Below, piece after piece: positions 33,561-43,255 of a DNA stretch of 64,000 nucleotides. Position 1 is the stretch's first letter; each line of letters starts with the position of its first letter. A program made the position numbers and the translations under genes. Under the pieces are notes generated by a model. That model saw nothing but the letters and a program-made list of their open reading frames with translations. It did no database searches and had not been told where the DNA came from. Source of the stretch: Hemicordylus capensis (lineage: Eukaryota; Chordata; Lepidosauria; Squamata; Cordylidae); NCBI RefSeq assembly GCF_027244095.1, contig NC_069658.1:262330687-262394686 (forward strand), in the 5' to 3' direction.

Positions 33561-33801
33561 GATCAGGATGGCCTTGCACTAGAGCAGTGTTTCTTAACCT
33601 TGGGCCCCCAGATGTTGTTGGACTACAACTCCCAGAATCCCCAGACATGGCCTTTGTGGCTGGGGATTCTGGGAGTTGTAGTTCAACAACATCTGGGGGC
33701 CCAAGGTTAAGAAACCCTGGTCTAAGGTGCCAGACTTAAGCAGTCTACCTGGGCATTCTGGTCTCTGTGTGGCGGTGTGGGTTCCAGCCCCACTTTTGAC
33801 A
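33561..33801 (+). pseudogene. tRNA-Leu pseudogene split by a MITE (array copy 3)
   Basis: The 5' part GATCAGGATGGCC lies at 33561-33573. The 3' part (GTCTAAGGTGCCAGACTTAA from 33720, long variable arm, altered T arm GGTTCCAGCC, TTTTGAC) ends at 33801. Between them sits the foldback element 33585-33719. GTCTAAGG on the right and CACTAGAG on the left look like a diverged 8-bp target duplication inside the D arm. The anticodon reads TAA. Confidence 0.75.
33585..33719. mobile_element. hAT-like foldback MITE, near-perfect palindrome
   Basis: 135 bp with arms matching over almost their whole length (left CAGTGTTTCTTAACCTTGGG, right its near complement ending CCCTG). It is the best-preserved member of the CAG...CTG foldback family here, so probably the youngest. 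It is inserted in a tRNA-Leu D arm. Confidence 0.9.
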
Positions 33802-34035
33802 GTCTTCTTCTGGCCCCCATCTCTGGCTTTGCTCTACTGGTCTATGTGGGTTGGCTTCCGGAGGCAGAAGGAATGGATATTGGCAGGGTTGATAATTGTT
33901 CAGCCAAATGTACAGTAACTATGAAAAGAAATGGGGAATGCCGGGCTTTTGGTGCTACTTGTAGAGTCTAATGGATGGAGCCGTTAACTGAAGGGGCTAG
34001 TTTGTTCCCAGTTTCTGGGCAACATTTTTCAGTGT

Positions 34036-34148
34036 GACAGGATGGCTGAGTGGTCTGAGGTGCCAGACTCAAGGCATGCACAGCTTTCCTCCTGCTTGGG
34101 TATTCTGCCCTCCAAAGGGAGGCATGGGTTCAAATCTCACTCCTGACA
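34036..34148 (+). tRNA. tRNA-Leu (CAA), intron-containing, probably decaying (array copy 4)
   Basis: Keeps the A box (TGGCTGAGTGG), anticodon CCAGACTCAAG with an intron, variable arm, B box GGTTCAAATC and a five-T terminator at 34154-34158. The acceptor stem has an A-A mismatch at its second pair and the T arm reads GGTTCAAATCTCAC, so stem pairing is weakened. It could be transcribed, but function is doubtful. Confidence 0.65.
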
Positions 34149-34159
34149 AGTGGTTTTTG

Positions 34160-34319
34160 CTCCAACCCCAGCACATCATCCCTCCAGTGGCTGTTGCTGA
34201 TGTTTGCTTTATGTTTCTTTTTAGATTGTGAGTCCTTTGGGGACAGGGGGCCATCTTATTTATGTATTTAATTTTCAGTGTAAACCACTTTGAGAACTTT
34301 AGTTGAAGAGCGGTATATA

Positions 34320-34354
<35 letters not shown>

Positions 34355-34356
34355 GT
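34160..34356 (+). repeat. GAGAGCAACT-family retroposon end with (AGT)n tail
   Basis: CATCATCCCTCCAGTGGCTG, GTGAGTCCTTTGGGGACAGG and GTGTAAACCACTTTGAGAAC lead to GCGGTATATAAG and about 11 AGT units. It begins directly downstream of the copy 4 terminator. Confidence 0.75.
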
Positions 34357-34631
34357 TTTTGTCCCTTTCTTGGGTGCAGCATCCAATCAGATCCCAGGAA
34401 GCCCATCGTGCAATTCAAACATTATGTTGTACAAGTGTACAGATTCTGTACCCTCATACATGTTTTGTGGTAGCAAGCATGACTTGTCACTCTAGCTAAG
34501 CAGAGTCCTCCCTGGTTGCAAATGAATGGGAGACTAGAAGTGTGAGCACTGAAAGATATTTCCCTCAGGGGATGGAGCCGCTCTGGGAAGAACAGACGGT
34601 TTCAAGTTCCCTCTCTGGCTTCTCCAAGATA

Positions 34632-34750
34632 GGGCTAAGAGAGATTCCTGCCAGCAGCCTTGGAGAAGCCGCTGCCAGCCTGTGAAGACAATACTGAGCT
34701 AGATAGACCAATGGTCTGACTGAGTATACAGCAGCTTCCTATGTTCCTAT
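34632..34750 (+). repeat. SINE family B, 5' truncated
   Basis: Contains GAGAAGCCGCTGCCAGCCTG, ACTGAGCTAGATAGACCAAT and ends GCAGCTTCCTATGTTCC. Confidence 0.8.
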
Positions 34751-34995
34751 GAATGACTCTACCTGAGTTCATTTTAAAAGTGAACCTGAATACAGGCCCC
34801 TAAAATACATAGTACAGGTAGGAAGTGCACTGCTGTGCCTGTGTTCAGCATGAAGTAGGAATAGCCATACTTGTGTACAGATCTGTAACTATGCTGTACA
34901 TTTGTTCTACGAGTGATAAACATAATATGTGAATAGGATTAGTCTTTATGAAGAAGATGCGATGCAAGTAGAGAGCAAGGGGGTGCGCTCCCTAG

Positions 34996-35095
34996 GTCAG
35001 GATGACTGAGTGGTTTAAGACACTAGACTTAAGCAGCATCTGCCTGAGCATCTGGTCTCTGTATGGAGACGTGGGTTCAAATCCCACTCCTGACA
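34996..35095 (+). pseudogene. tRNA-Leu-like copy with UAA anticodon (array copy 5)
   Basis: The acceptor GTCAGGA/TCCTGAC is perfect and the B box GGTTCAAATCC is good; TTTT lies at 35102-35105. But the A box is TGACTGAGTGG, the anticodon stem reads ACTAGA against TCTGG (mismatch), and the anticodon is TAA instead of CAA. An intron-like insert is still present. It may be an expressed tRNA-Leu-UAA or, more likely, a pseudogene. Confidence 0.55.
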
Positions 35096-35137
35096 GCCTT
35101 CTTTTGGCCTCTGTCTCAGACTTTGTGACCCTCTGGC

Positions 35138-35371
35138 TTTTCCAGATGATAGCAATAGCAATAGCACTTACATTTATATACCGCTCTATAGCTGGAAGCT
35201 CTCTAAGCGGTTTACAGTGATTTAGCATATTGCCCCCCAACATTCTGGGTACTCATTTTACCGACCTCGGAAGGATGGAAGGCTGAGTCAACCTTGAGCC
35301 CCTGGTCAGGATCGAACTTGTAACCTTCTGGTTACAGGGCGGCAGTTTTACCACTGCGCCACCAGGGACTG
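35138..35371 (-). repeat. tRNA-derived SINE (family D, squamate type)
   Basis: Read on the minus strand: CTGGTGGCGCAGTGGTAAAA head, AGTTCGATCC B box, GACTCAGCCTTCCATCCTTC and GAGGTCGGTAAAATGAGTAC body, and TATAAATGTAAGTGCTATTG tail. This body is typical of widespread reptile SINEs. Confidence 0.88.
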
Positions 35372-36000
35372 GTGGCGCAGAATAAGCATGATGGCTTATT
35401 CTGTGGCTTTTTGGGTTCTCCTACAGACTCCAGACACCTGCAGTGGGTTTTGAAGAAACCCATTGTACCTCCTTGTGAGTTTCAGTGCTCCAGGGCGCTT
35501 TCCAGTCTAGCTGCTGGAACAGCAGCAAATGCCTCCATTCAGGCAAGTCGCATTTGGGATGTAAACACCAGGGGGAGCAGCCTCGCAGCAAGTAACAACC
35601 TGAAAAAACAGCAACTTTTCCATGCCAGATGTACGATGTCCCATTGCAGCTATTAAATTTGCAACAAGGCATTGGAAATGTGTACGGCACCCTGCTGTCC
35701 CCGTAGGGACTGTGGTGTCACGACGCAGGAAGTGTGGAAGCACACTTCCGAGATATGTCCTGACCCCGTTGTAGGGTCTAGTCTGGAAAGCGCCCAAGTC
35801 GACAAGGAGCACTGTCCTCGCATGATCTTCCTTGCAGTGCGGGCAGCTGGCTAGCGCTTACTTTCCTCTCTCTTTCTGTGACTGCTTCAAAGGCTTTTCC
35901 CAGGCGCTGCATCTGATCAGATTCCAGGAAACCCATATCTTTGTGAAGAGGGCTGTTTTGGGGGTGCAGGTGAGGGCAAAGGGAAGGCAGTGCACCCTGG

Positions 36001-36101
36001 GTCAGGGTGGCTGAGTGGTCTAAGGCACCAGATTTAAGTGGCATCTGCCTGGACATTCTGGTCTCTGTTGGAAGGTTTGGGTTTGAATCCCACTCCTTGC
36101 G
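36001..36101 (+). pseudogene. tRNA-Leu pseudogene (array copy 6)
   Basis: Starts GTCAGGGTGGCTGAGTGGTC. The anticodon region AGATTTAAG reads TAA. The T arm GGTTTGAATCC is near consensus, but the acceptor 3' strand TCCTTGC does not pair with the 5' strand. Confidence 0.7.
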
Positions 36102-36292
36102 GTCTTCTTTTGGTCTCTGTCTCAGATTTTGTGGGTGGGCTTCATGGGGTAGTGGGAAGGGCTGTTAATTGCTCAGCCAAGCAGTGGAAACAGGGAGTGC
36201 CAGTCTTTGGATATTGCTTGCAGAGCCTGATGGATGGAGCCATGGAGAAAGACTGGCTCTTCCCCATTTTCTGGGCAGCTGAAAGGCAGTGT

Positions 36293-36396
36293 GTCACAAT
36301 GGCCAAACAGTCTAAGGTGCCAGCCTCAAGTGTTGCTCCCATTGGGGTGTTCCAGTCTCTGAAGAGAGACTTGGGTTCAAATCCCCTGCTTACTGA
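36293..36396 (+). pseudogene. tRNA-Leu pseudogene (array copy 7)
   Basis: The 5' strand GTCACAATGGCCAAACAGTC has a damaged A box. The anticodon AGCCTCAAG is CAA-type. The B box GGTTCAAATCC is intact, but the acceptor 3' end is disrupted. It pairs with copy 6 as copy 1 does with the intact gene, with a homologous spacer between them. Confidence 0.7.
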
Positions 36397-36423
36397 GCAA
36401 AGAGACACCTTTTAAAAATGGTC

Positions 36424-36935
36424 ATTCTCTTTATTTAGCAGGGCGAGAGCAACTGGCCCTATCCATCACAGCACAGCATCCCTCCAGTGGGGGGAAACCT
36501 TAAAGACGCGTAAACTTCAGAAATTCACCAAAAATCAGCCCTCTGCCCAATCACTCTGCAATTGGGTTGGTAGCCTCCACCCATTAGGCCCTACCACCTC
36601 ACCACACTCTTCCACCCCAGATCCCACTTTATGCCCCCAATCTGCCCCAAAGACACTAAAACTTCAAAAATTCACCAAAAAATCAGCCCTGTGCCCAATC
36701 CCCCTGAAATCTGGGTGGTAGCCTCCACCCATTGGGCACTACCACCCCACCCCACTATTTTGCTCCTGGGACCCGTTTTTTAATCCAAATCGATTCGGAT
36801 TCGGATTAATTCGGATCCGAATCGAATCAGGGCTGATTCGGATGGGCCCTATCCGGATACAAAACAGAACAGGGGTGTTTCGGTTCAGATCCGAATCAAA
36901 ACACCGAAAATCTGAATTGCACACCCCTAGTAGAT
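36424..36935. repeat. TGTGCA-terminated DNA element with internal tandem duplication
   Basis: After a short retroposon end (36424-36490), two direct copies of a unit of about 150 bp start near 36.50 and 36.65 kb (shared AATTCACCAAAAA, GGTAGCCTCCACCCATT). A block of GATTCGGATTCGGATT-type repeats follows, ending TTGCACACCCCTAG. The same units, inverted, occur in the palindrome at 61.3-62.3 kb. Confidence 0.6.
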
Positions 36936-37169
36936 TTAACTAAAGGTGTATTCAGGAACAACTCCATTTTTTTCTCCTTCCCCCTCCCTTTTCTTTTGTG
37001 ACTCCTCCCTTACACTCTCAAAAGGATCCCCCCAGGACAAATGTCTGAACAAACAAAGAGCAAAAGAGTATTGGATAGGAGACAACAGTTTGTAACAAGA
37101 AGGAACCGATCACAGGGGAAAGACAGAAATAGGAACATAGAATAAGGAACATAGAATTGGGTGTTAGCT

Positions 37170-37700
37170 ACCCAGTGGTCAAAATTCAAGATGAAAGAAA
37201 AGGGGCAGGATGACTTCCCTTAACTACTTCAGACCAGAATCTTGGCTATTCTGACTCATGGTATCTACCTGTGCCTACAGAGATCCATAGACTTCTTAGC
37301 AAACTCTAAAGGGCCTAGTGGGAAGTAGAATAATTGTGTTTTATGGGCATTATCCTGGAAAGGAGGATGGGGTTGACGCTGCCATATCTCCAGCAGTTGC
37401 TGAAGGTTGAGAAGAAGTTTCTTGAAGTGGTCCAGTTCCTCAGGGAACCAGAGCTCGGACTCAGCAATTAATGGCAAACTACACATTACACTAACAAAGC
37501 CCTGAAGGCCCCTTATCCTTTGCGAGGGTTCCTGAAGTCTCTCTCCCCCACCCCACCCTCTCTTGCATCAGAGAAGGTACAAGCGATAAAGGTATACTTA
37601 ACTCTTCAAGAAGGAAAAAAAGAGGAAGCATATAGTACCAAACCATGACACAAACCTCCAATGGTGTTAGAAAACATTATTTTTCATCTTATTAATACAA
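37170..37700. repeat. Old segmental duplicate, copy 1
   Basis: Shares an ordered series of blocks with 54.11-54.87 kb: CTACAGAGATCC, AACTCTAAAGGG, ACGACACATTACAC-like, ACTTAACTC, and AAACCTCCAATGGTGTTAG. Diverged, with different insertions in each copy. Non-coding as far as I can see. Confidence 0.65.
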
Positions 37701-38094
37701 AGAAGAAATGTAAAAATATTTTCCATATAAGCATACAAAAGGATATTTTAAAAAGAGGAGGAAGTCAATGCCTTATAATAAATGCATCACATCATAGAAA
37801 ACAATATATATGGATACATGATTATTTATTGTTTTCCATAGCACTGAATTATTGTTTGGAGAGTGAGGAGGCCTTGATTCAGATCCCTTGTGGGCCATAA
37901 GGCTTATATAGTAACCTTGGACTAGTCACTGTAGCTGGGTACACAGCACCAGCTGAATGTGTGACGGGTACAGGAGTACAGCAGGAGATCCTGTTCCTGA
38001 CTTGCAGAAATCCATAGAAGCTTTTTCATAAGGCTCTTTGAATTGTATGCATGAAAGTTCTGGCCATGTAATCGGAGACTGCGTTTTTATTTTA
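37701..38094. other. Intergenic, nothing recognised
   Basis: AT-rich; no gene or assignable repeat. Confidence 0.4.
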
Positions 38095-38964
38095 TTATTC
38101 TTTATTTATTGATTTGATTTGTATACCGCCCTTCCAAAATGGCTCAGGGCGGTTTACAATTAAAACAAACCACTAAAACAGTAAAGAGCTAAAACAAATT
38201 AAAAACAATAGAACAATTAACAATTTAAAAGCATTTTAAAACAACAATTAAACAATTACAGTGATTAAAAACCCCAAAATTGGGTTTTGAATTTTAAAAT
38301 AGACCAGATATTAAAACCCCCAAAATTTAGGAAGCTGAGAAAGCTTGGGTGAAAAGATGGGTTTTCAGGTGTTTTTTGAAAATTGCGAGATGGGGAGGAT
38401 CGTATCTCAGCAGGGAGCTCATTCCACAATCTCGGGGCAGCGACCAAGAAGGCCCGTCTCTGTGTAGCCACCAAACGGGTTGGCAGTAACTGGAGACGAA
38501 CCTCCTCAGATGAACTCAATGGGCAGTGGGGCTCATAATGAAGAAGACGCTCTCATAGATACCCAGGGCCTAAGCCATTTAGGGCTTTGTAAGTTATAGC
38601 TAGCACTTTGTCTTTTGTCCGGAAACTTATTGGCAGCCAGTGTAACTCCATCAGTAAAGCAGTACGGTAACATGGTCTCTCTGAGATGACCCAGAGACCA
38701 ACCTGGCTGCCGCGTTCTGAACCAACGGAAGTTTCCAGACTACGTACAAAGGCAGCCCCACGTAGTGCGCATTACAAAAGTCAAGTCTGGAGGTCACCAA
38801 CAGATGTACCACTGTTTTGACGTCATTGATCTCGAGAAACAGGCTCAGCTGGCGTATCAGCCGAAGCTGATAGAAAGCACCCCTGGCCACCGCCTCAACC
38901 TGAGAAACCAAGGAGAGACGTTGATCCAGAAGTACTCCCAGACTGTGAACCTGTTCCTTTTGGG
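38095..38964 (-). mobile_element. L2-group LINE, 3' part
   Basis: The minus strand encodes QKEQVHSLGVLLDQRLSLVS, FYQLRLIRQLSLFLEINDVK, RLDFCNAHYVGLPLYVVWKL and NAAARLVSGSS, then APRLWNELPAEIR. The 3' UTR with GTATACCGCCCTTCC lies at the left end. Closely related to the longer copy at 45.7-47.1 kb. Frame breaks are present. Its 5' side stops exactly where a MITE is inserted. Confidence 0.88.
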
Positions 38965-39100
38965 CAGGGTTGCTCAACTTTGGCCCTCCTGCAGATGTTG
39001 GCCTACAGTTCCCATAATTCCTGGTTATTGGCCACTGTGGCTGGGTATTATGGGAGCCGTAGTTCAAAAACAGCTGGAGGGCCTAAGTTGAGCAGGCCTG
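38965..39100. mobile_element. hAT-like foldback MITE in a LINE
   Basis: 136 bp from CAGGGTTGCTCAACTT to AAGTTGAGCAGGCCTG. Flanked by CTTTTGGG (38957-38964) and CTTTTGGC (39101-39108), 7 of 8 identical. The uninterrupted LINE sequence at 46.46 kb confirms the empty site. Confidence 0.88.
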
Positions 39101-39249
39101 CTTTTGGCATAGGCGTAACTATAGGGGAGGCGGGGGGCACGTGCCCCCGGCGCCATCTTCGCGGGTCACGTGGGGGGCGCCGCCATGACCCCCGCCGATC
39201 CCCCCCCATTTTTTTTCAAATTTTTTTTCTTTAATAAAAATTTCTCCAT

Positions 39250-39678
39250 GATCAGTCCGCGTGCGGCGCCCCCCCCCATTGCTATTGGCCTGGCTAGCTT
39301 GGCGGCGGGCGCCGCGGTGGGCGCCTATGCTCACTGTCGAGTGTCGACGATGACAACTTATTGGCAGAGGCCCTCTAGTGGCTTGCCTGCCAGCCAGGGA
39401 GGGTCTCAGTCTCTTCATGCACGCACGCACGCATGCACGCACGACTCGGCCGGCGTGCCGAGTCGCGCTGCGCATGCGTGCGTGACGTCCGTCCTCCCAG
39501 CTCGGCTCGCCGCCTTATGCACGTGGCGCGGAGCCGGACAGAGAGCGTTGCTTGCTTGGGCTGCAGGGCAGGCGCAGGCAGGAGGAGGGCCGCCGAGCTC
39601 CCTGCAGTTTGCACCAGCAAAGCAGCAGCAGGTCAAAGAAGTCCCGACACTCGCAGCTTATTCTCGCCGGTCCATCAG
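39250..39678 (+). promoter_or_regulatory. CpG-rich 5' block and predicted non-coding first exon of the hAT element
   Basis: Very GC- and CpG-rich, including a (CGCA/TGCA)n run at 39.42-39.45 kb, inside the transposon. It ends at a good donor, CATCAG|GTGCTG (intron from 39679). A matching acceptor, CCCTTAG, lies at 42547-42553, 16 bp before the transposase ATG. The inference is a promoter plus an untranslated exon spliced over 2.9 kb to the coding exon. Confidence 0.45.
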
Positions 39679-41125
39679 GTGCTGATCTTTTTTGCAAGGG
39701 GTGGGATTGCTGCGGAAGGGGAAGGTGGGCTGTGTTAACAAACCGAAAGAGAAAATTAGCGCAGGGGCACATGGAGAGCACCAAAAATTTTCCCTTTAAT
39801 TTCCAGAACAGTTTAATCCCTAGTTCGAAGAGATTTAACTCTACTCAAAAGCTGCGCTTTCTCCTTGCCCACAAATGACAAACTCTTTACAGTGAAAAGA
39901 AAGGATTCACGGGACTCTGAGCGAAAACCGGGGTCTTGATTTCCTCCCCCTCCCCCTCCAAATACAGACTCCCTCATACCCCCCCTTTATCTAGTGCTGC
40001 AAGCCTGCGAGAGAAGAGAAGGGGGAGCCTTTTCTTAAGTAAAGTTCTACATTTATCCCCACCCCGTGCTTCCCCAGTAAATCAATGGTGGGTTCTGTAT
40101 CATGTAAATGAAAAACATAATTGAGACAGAGAGAGAGAGATTCAGAGAGAGGAAGCCTTGTTGCTTATGGGGGCGGGGAAAAATAGAATGCAATTATTTG
40201 TACAAATGATTGGGGGCGGAATGTGAGTATCCCCCTCCCCCATATTAGCAGAGCTTGTGTTTGCCCCTTCTGGAAAGGGTTTCTACGCACGCGTCAACTG
40301 CGTGTCTCTCATCCTCAGATTCCCGGGGTATGTTAACCGCAATTGCTCTTCAATCGATTGGTTTGGAATAGCTAAAACCCCGTTTGTGTGAAAGCACCAT
40401 TCATCTGAAGTTCTTGAATATGAACCCTCAAGCCCCACAATCATCTCTAATGAACCAATTGTTTTGCAGTTCTACTGCATGAAGATTGCAACTTTAGGAG
40501 TTGGTACAGATCAAAAGACCCATGGAAAGGGGGATCTGGGAAACAAAATTCTCTGAAAGGAAGGAGGACTGTTGCCTTTAATTAGACCATTCTTCTTTAT
40601 TAGTATTCATATTGAGATTTATGGGAAGGGGGGGGAGGGAGAAAGAAAAAAAAGGAGAGATATGTTGATTTAGCCACTGTGTATTTACCATGTAAATATA
40701 TTCCGAGACAAAAACGTCACAGATCAATTGTAAAGGACCCGGATACATAATTTTAAAAAATCAGTTTCAGTTTATATGAGGTTCTCACCACTTTCGCTTC
40801 TTAGTCAGATTTGTTTATGCAGAATCGACATTTAATAGTGCTAATTGCACTCCAGTTAAATTGCCCTGATTGCAGAAAGGGAAGCAATTTTCATGCTCTC
40901 TGTCTGGGTTTGGAAGAAATTGTTTTATATTCACCTCTTTATAAAGAAGTAGAGATAAGGCACCGAGCCTTTGCACAAATTGCTCTTATGGGCTGACTGG
41001 CAGCATTCAGGCGCTAAAATAGAGCATTATTTGGCCGTTTTGAATAATGTAAAGCAGTTGCTGAAAGCCATTCTCCTGAAAATTGCTTTAACTTTTAAAA
41101 GGGTGATGATTCACTCCAAACCAGG

Positions 41126-41247
41126 GCCTTTGTTACAGCTGCTGTTCAACTACAACTCCCATAATCCCTGACTACTGGCCAAGGCGGCTGGGGATGATGG
41201 GAGATGTGGTCCAACAGTAGCTAGAGGGCCCGAGTTGTGCACCCCAG
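41126..41247. repeat. Foldback MITE inside the hAT element
   Basis: Arms TTCAACTACAACTCCCATAA and GATGATGGGAGATGTGGTCC; same CAG...CTG family, moderately diverged. It lies in the predicted 5' UTR intron. Confidence 0.75.
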
Positions 41248-41479
41248 AGTAGGAAAATAGAAAACACCACAGCAAGCCCTGTAATTGTTCCACACAGAGA
41301 GTAACTGCCTTACAGGGCTTGAAACAGACAAAATATGAACACGATAACCTCTTTTGTTGTGACTTTAAGAGTATATGCAACTGCCAAGCTGCAGAGAACT
41401 CTTAAATCTCATCCACTTAAATCAGTAGGACTCTCTGCTGTGGGCAATATGTGTTAGCCATTTTTTTCTTTAAGGACAT

Positions 41480-41704
41480 AGCCCGTTGCATGTTATGGTA
41501 TCCCCGCTGCTACCATGGCGAGGGCCCTTGTGTGAGCTCTGCTGTCTCAGGCAGCAGCAATATAGGGAGATGCTGAAAGGCATCATCTCATACTGCGCAG
41601 GAGGAGGCAATGGTAAACCCCTCCTGTATTCTACCAAAAGAAAACCACAGGGCTCTGTGGGTGCCAGGAGTTGAAATCGACTTGATGGCACACTTTACCT
41701 TTGC
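41480..41704 (+). repeat. SINE family A inside the hAT element
   Basis: Body GCAGCAGCAATATAGGGAGA, GGTAAACCCCTCCTGTATTC and tail CTTGATGGCACACTTTACC. The tRNA head is degraded. Same orientation as the transposase, in the predicted intron. Confidence 0.8.
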
Positions 41705-41829
41705 ACGTTAAAGACAAATGTAATGTCTGTTTTCTTACATGCTTAGTTGGTGCTTCCTCCAAGGAACATAGGGTGGTGAATATGGTTCTTTCTCCCTCTC
41801 CTCATTTCATCCTCCTAACACTGTGAAGT

Positions 41830-42015
41830 AGATTAGTCCGAGAAAACATAACTGATCTAAGATCAGCCAGTGAATCTCATGGCTGAGTGGAGGTTTGATG
41901 CTGGGTCTCCCTGGTGTTGGACTGACACTCTTAACCACTATACCGCATTGGCTGTATGCCACACTGGGCTACTTGGAGGGAGAGTGGGATATAGACTGTA
42001 AAAATAAATAAATTG
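41830..42015 (+). repeat. SINE family C fragment inside the hAT element
   Basis: GGGCTACTTGGAGGGAGAGT followed by GGGATATAG and AAATAAATAAA matches the family C tail. The upstream part is rearranged. Confidence 0.5.
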
Positions 42016-42569
42016 AAATACAAAAAATAAATACTATTTTCTCTCAAAAAACAATAACAGCACCTCTGCTGAGCTGACTGGAAGAACTGCAGGCACAAGC
42101 AACCAGTGCTTAGTAGCAAGCCTTCTAATGTAAGTGACTATGAATGTTTGCTTTTAGTCAAATGCAATTTGATGTTGAGCAGTGTAATTTATTGTAAATG
42201 AATTAATCTGAACACTTCAATCATGTCTTTCTCTAGTACTATTAATTGACTTGCATCATCCACAATTTCAGTAACTGGATGATGTTCTATTTAATATTGC
42301 TTGACTGCATGTGCTGAGCTTCATTGATGGGGGGGAGGAATTTAAAATCTTTCTCTGGGCCCACTACAAACTTGATACGCCCAGACTTTAATACAGAAAC
42401 AGTTGTGGGGGTGTGCTGGCTCTCAAGAATTCCAGTATACTGGAAAGCATTATTGTGTAACCAGGGGTGTCAAATGCAGACATAGGTGTGCATAGGGCAT
42501 AGGGCTCCTTGGAGGAAGAGTGGGATGTTGACATAATGAACAAATTCCCTTAGAGATTCGAACATCATC

Positions 42570-43115
42570 ATGCCACCGAAGAAGGCAAGTGGAGCTGCAG
42601 GACGGAAGAGGTGGAGGCTGGAGGCAGAGGAAGCCCAGAGGTCGAGCAGGTTCCTCGAGTCATTCCTTACAAGGCCCGGGACAAGTAGCTCCACACCACC
42701 TCCCACAGAGTCGCCAGCACAAGTGGAGGAGGAAGTCCAGCCAGATGAAGGTGGATCAAGTGCACATCCACCACAAGTGGAGAAGGGAGTCCAGCCAGAT
42801 GAGGAAGCTGCCACAGAGAGTGTGGACATGACAGGAGGGGAAGCCAGTGGTGATGTCGAGTCTACTGATAAGAGTGAGACTGAACCCGAGGAGGAGGAGG
42901 AGGACAGTATGTGCAGTGAACCGGATGCTGACCAAGAGCCTCTAACTGTTAGGCCGGAAGTGATTGAGCGGCATGACATCGGACTTCTGCAGTTTGACAA
43001 GGATACCGGAAGACCGATTATCCCTGACATGCTGAGAACAGAAATGATAAAGCTGGGTGCAAAGTATTTCCAGAACTCTGAGGGGCCTTCCTACCAACTA
43101 AAAACCGTGCGATGA
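42570..43115 (+). CDS. hAT transposase, N-terminal segment (ZMYM/TTF-type)
   Basis: 181 codons from ATG (MPPKKASG), preceded by an acceptor-like TTAG. A basic start (RKRWRLEAEEAQRSSRFLESF) leads to a long acidic, proline-containing linker (about residues 35-125). DIGLLQFDKDTGRPIIPDML then leads into the TTF-type zinc-finger region of hAT and ZMYM-like transposases. The open frame leaves the conserved path near 43.09 kb. The expected continuation (MNKTWFRKRLGSGRG, then CKWLLYSPS and FCFCC) lies from 43112 in the frame of the main transposase, separated from it by one TGA at 43235-43237. So this plain DNA transposon has one frameshift and one stop between its N-terminus and main body, unless a small intron removes them. 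Confidence 0.75.
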   Translation: MPPKKASGAAGRKRWRLEAEEAQRSSRFLESFLTRPGTSSSTPPPTESPAQVEEEVQPDEGGSSAHPPQVEKGVQPDEEAATESVDMTGGEASGDVESTDKSETEPEEEEEDSMCSEPDADQEPLTVRPEVIERHDIGLLQFDKDTGRPIIPDMLRTEMIKLGAKYFQNSEGPSYQLKTVR

Positions 43116-43255
43116 ACAAGACTTGGTTCAGGAAGAGATTGGGAAGTGGCCGTGGTGAGGAGGTGACTTGCAAATGGCTGCTCTATTCCCCTTCTAAGAG
43201 GTCGGCATTTTGCTTCTGCTGTCTTCTCTTTTCCTGATCAGAGCATCAGTCAACA

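Noticed and set aside
42470-43030. 186-codon minus-strand open frame opposite the transposase N-terminus
   Set aside because: Serine-rich mirror of the acidic Glu-Asp linker. The + strand frame shows the recognisable transposase region.
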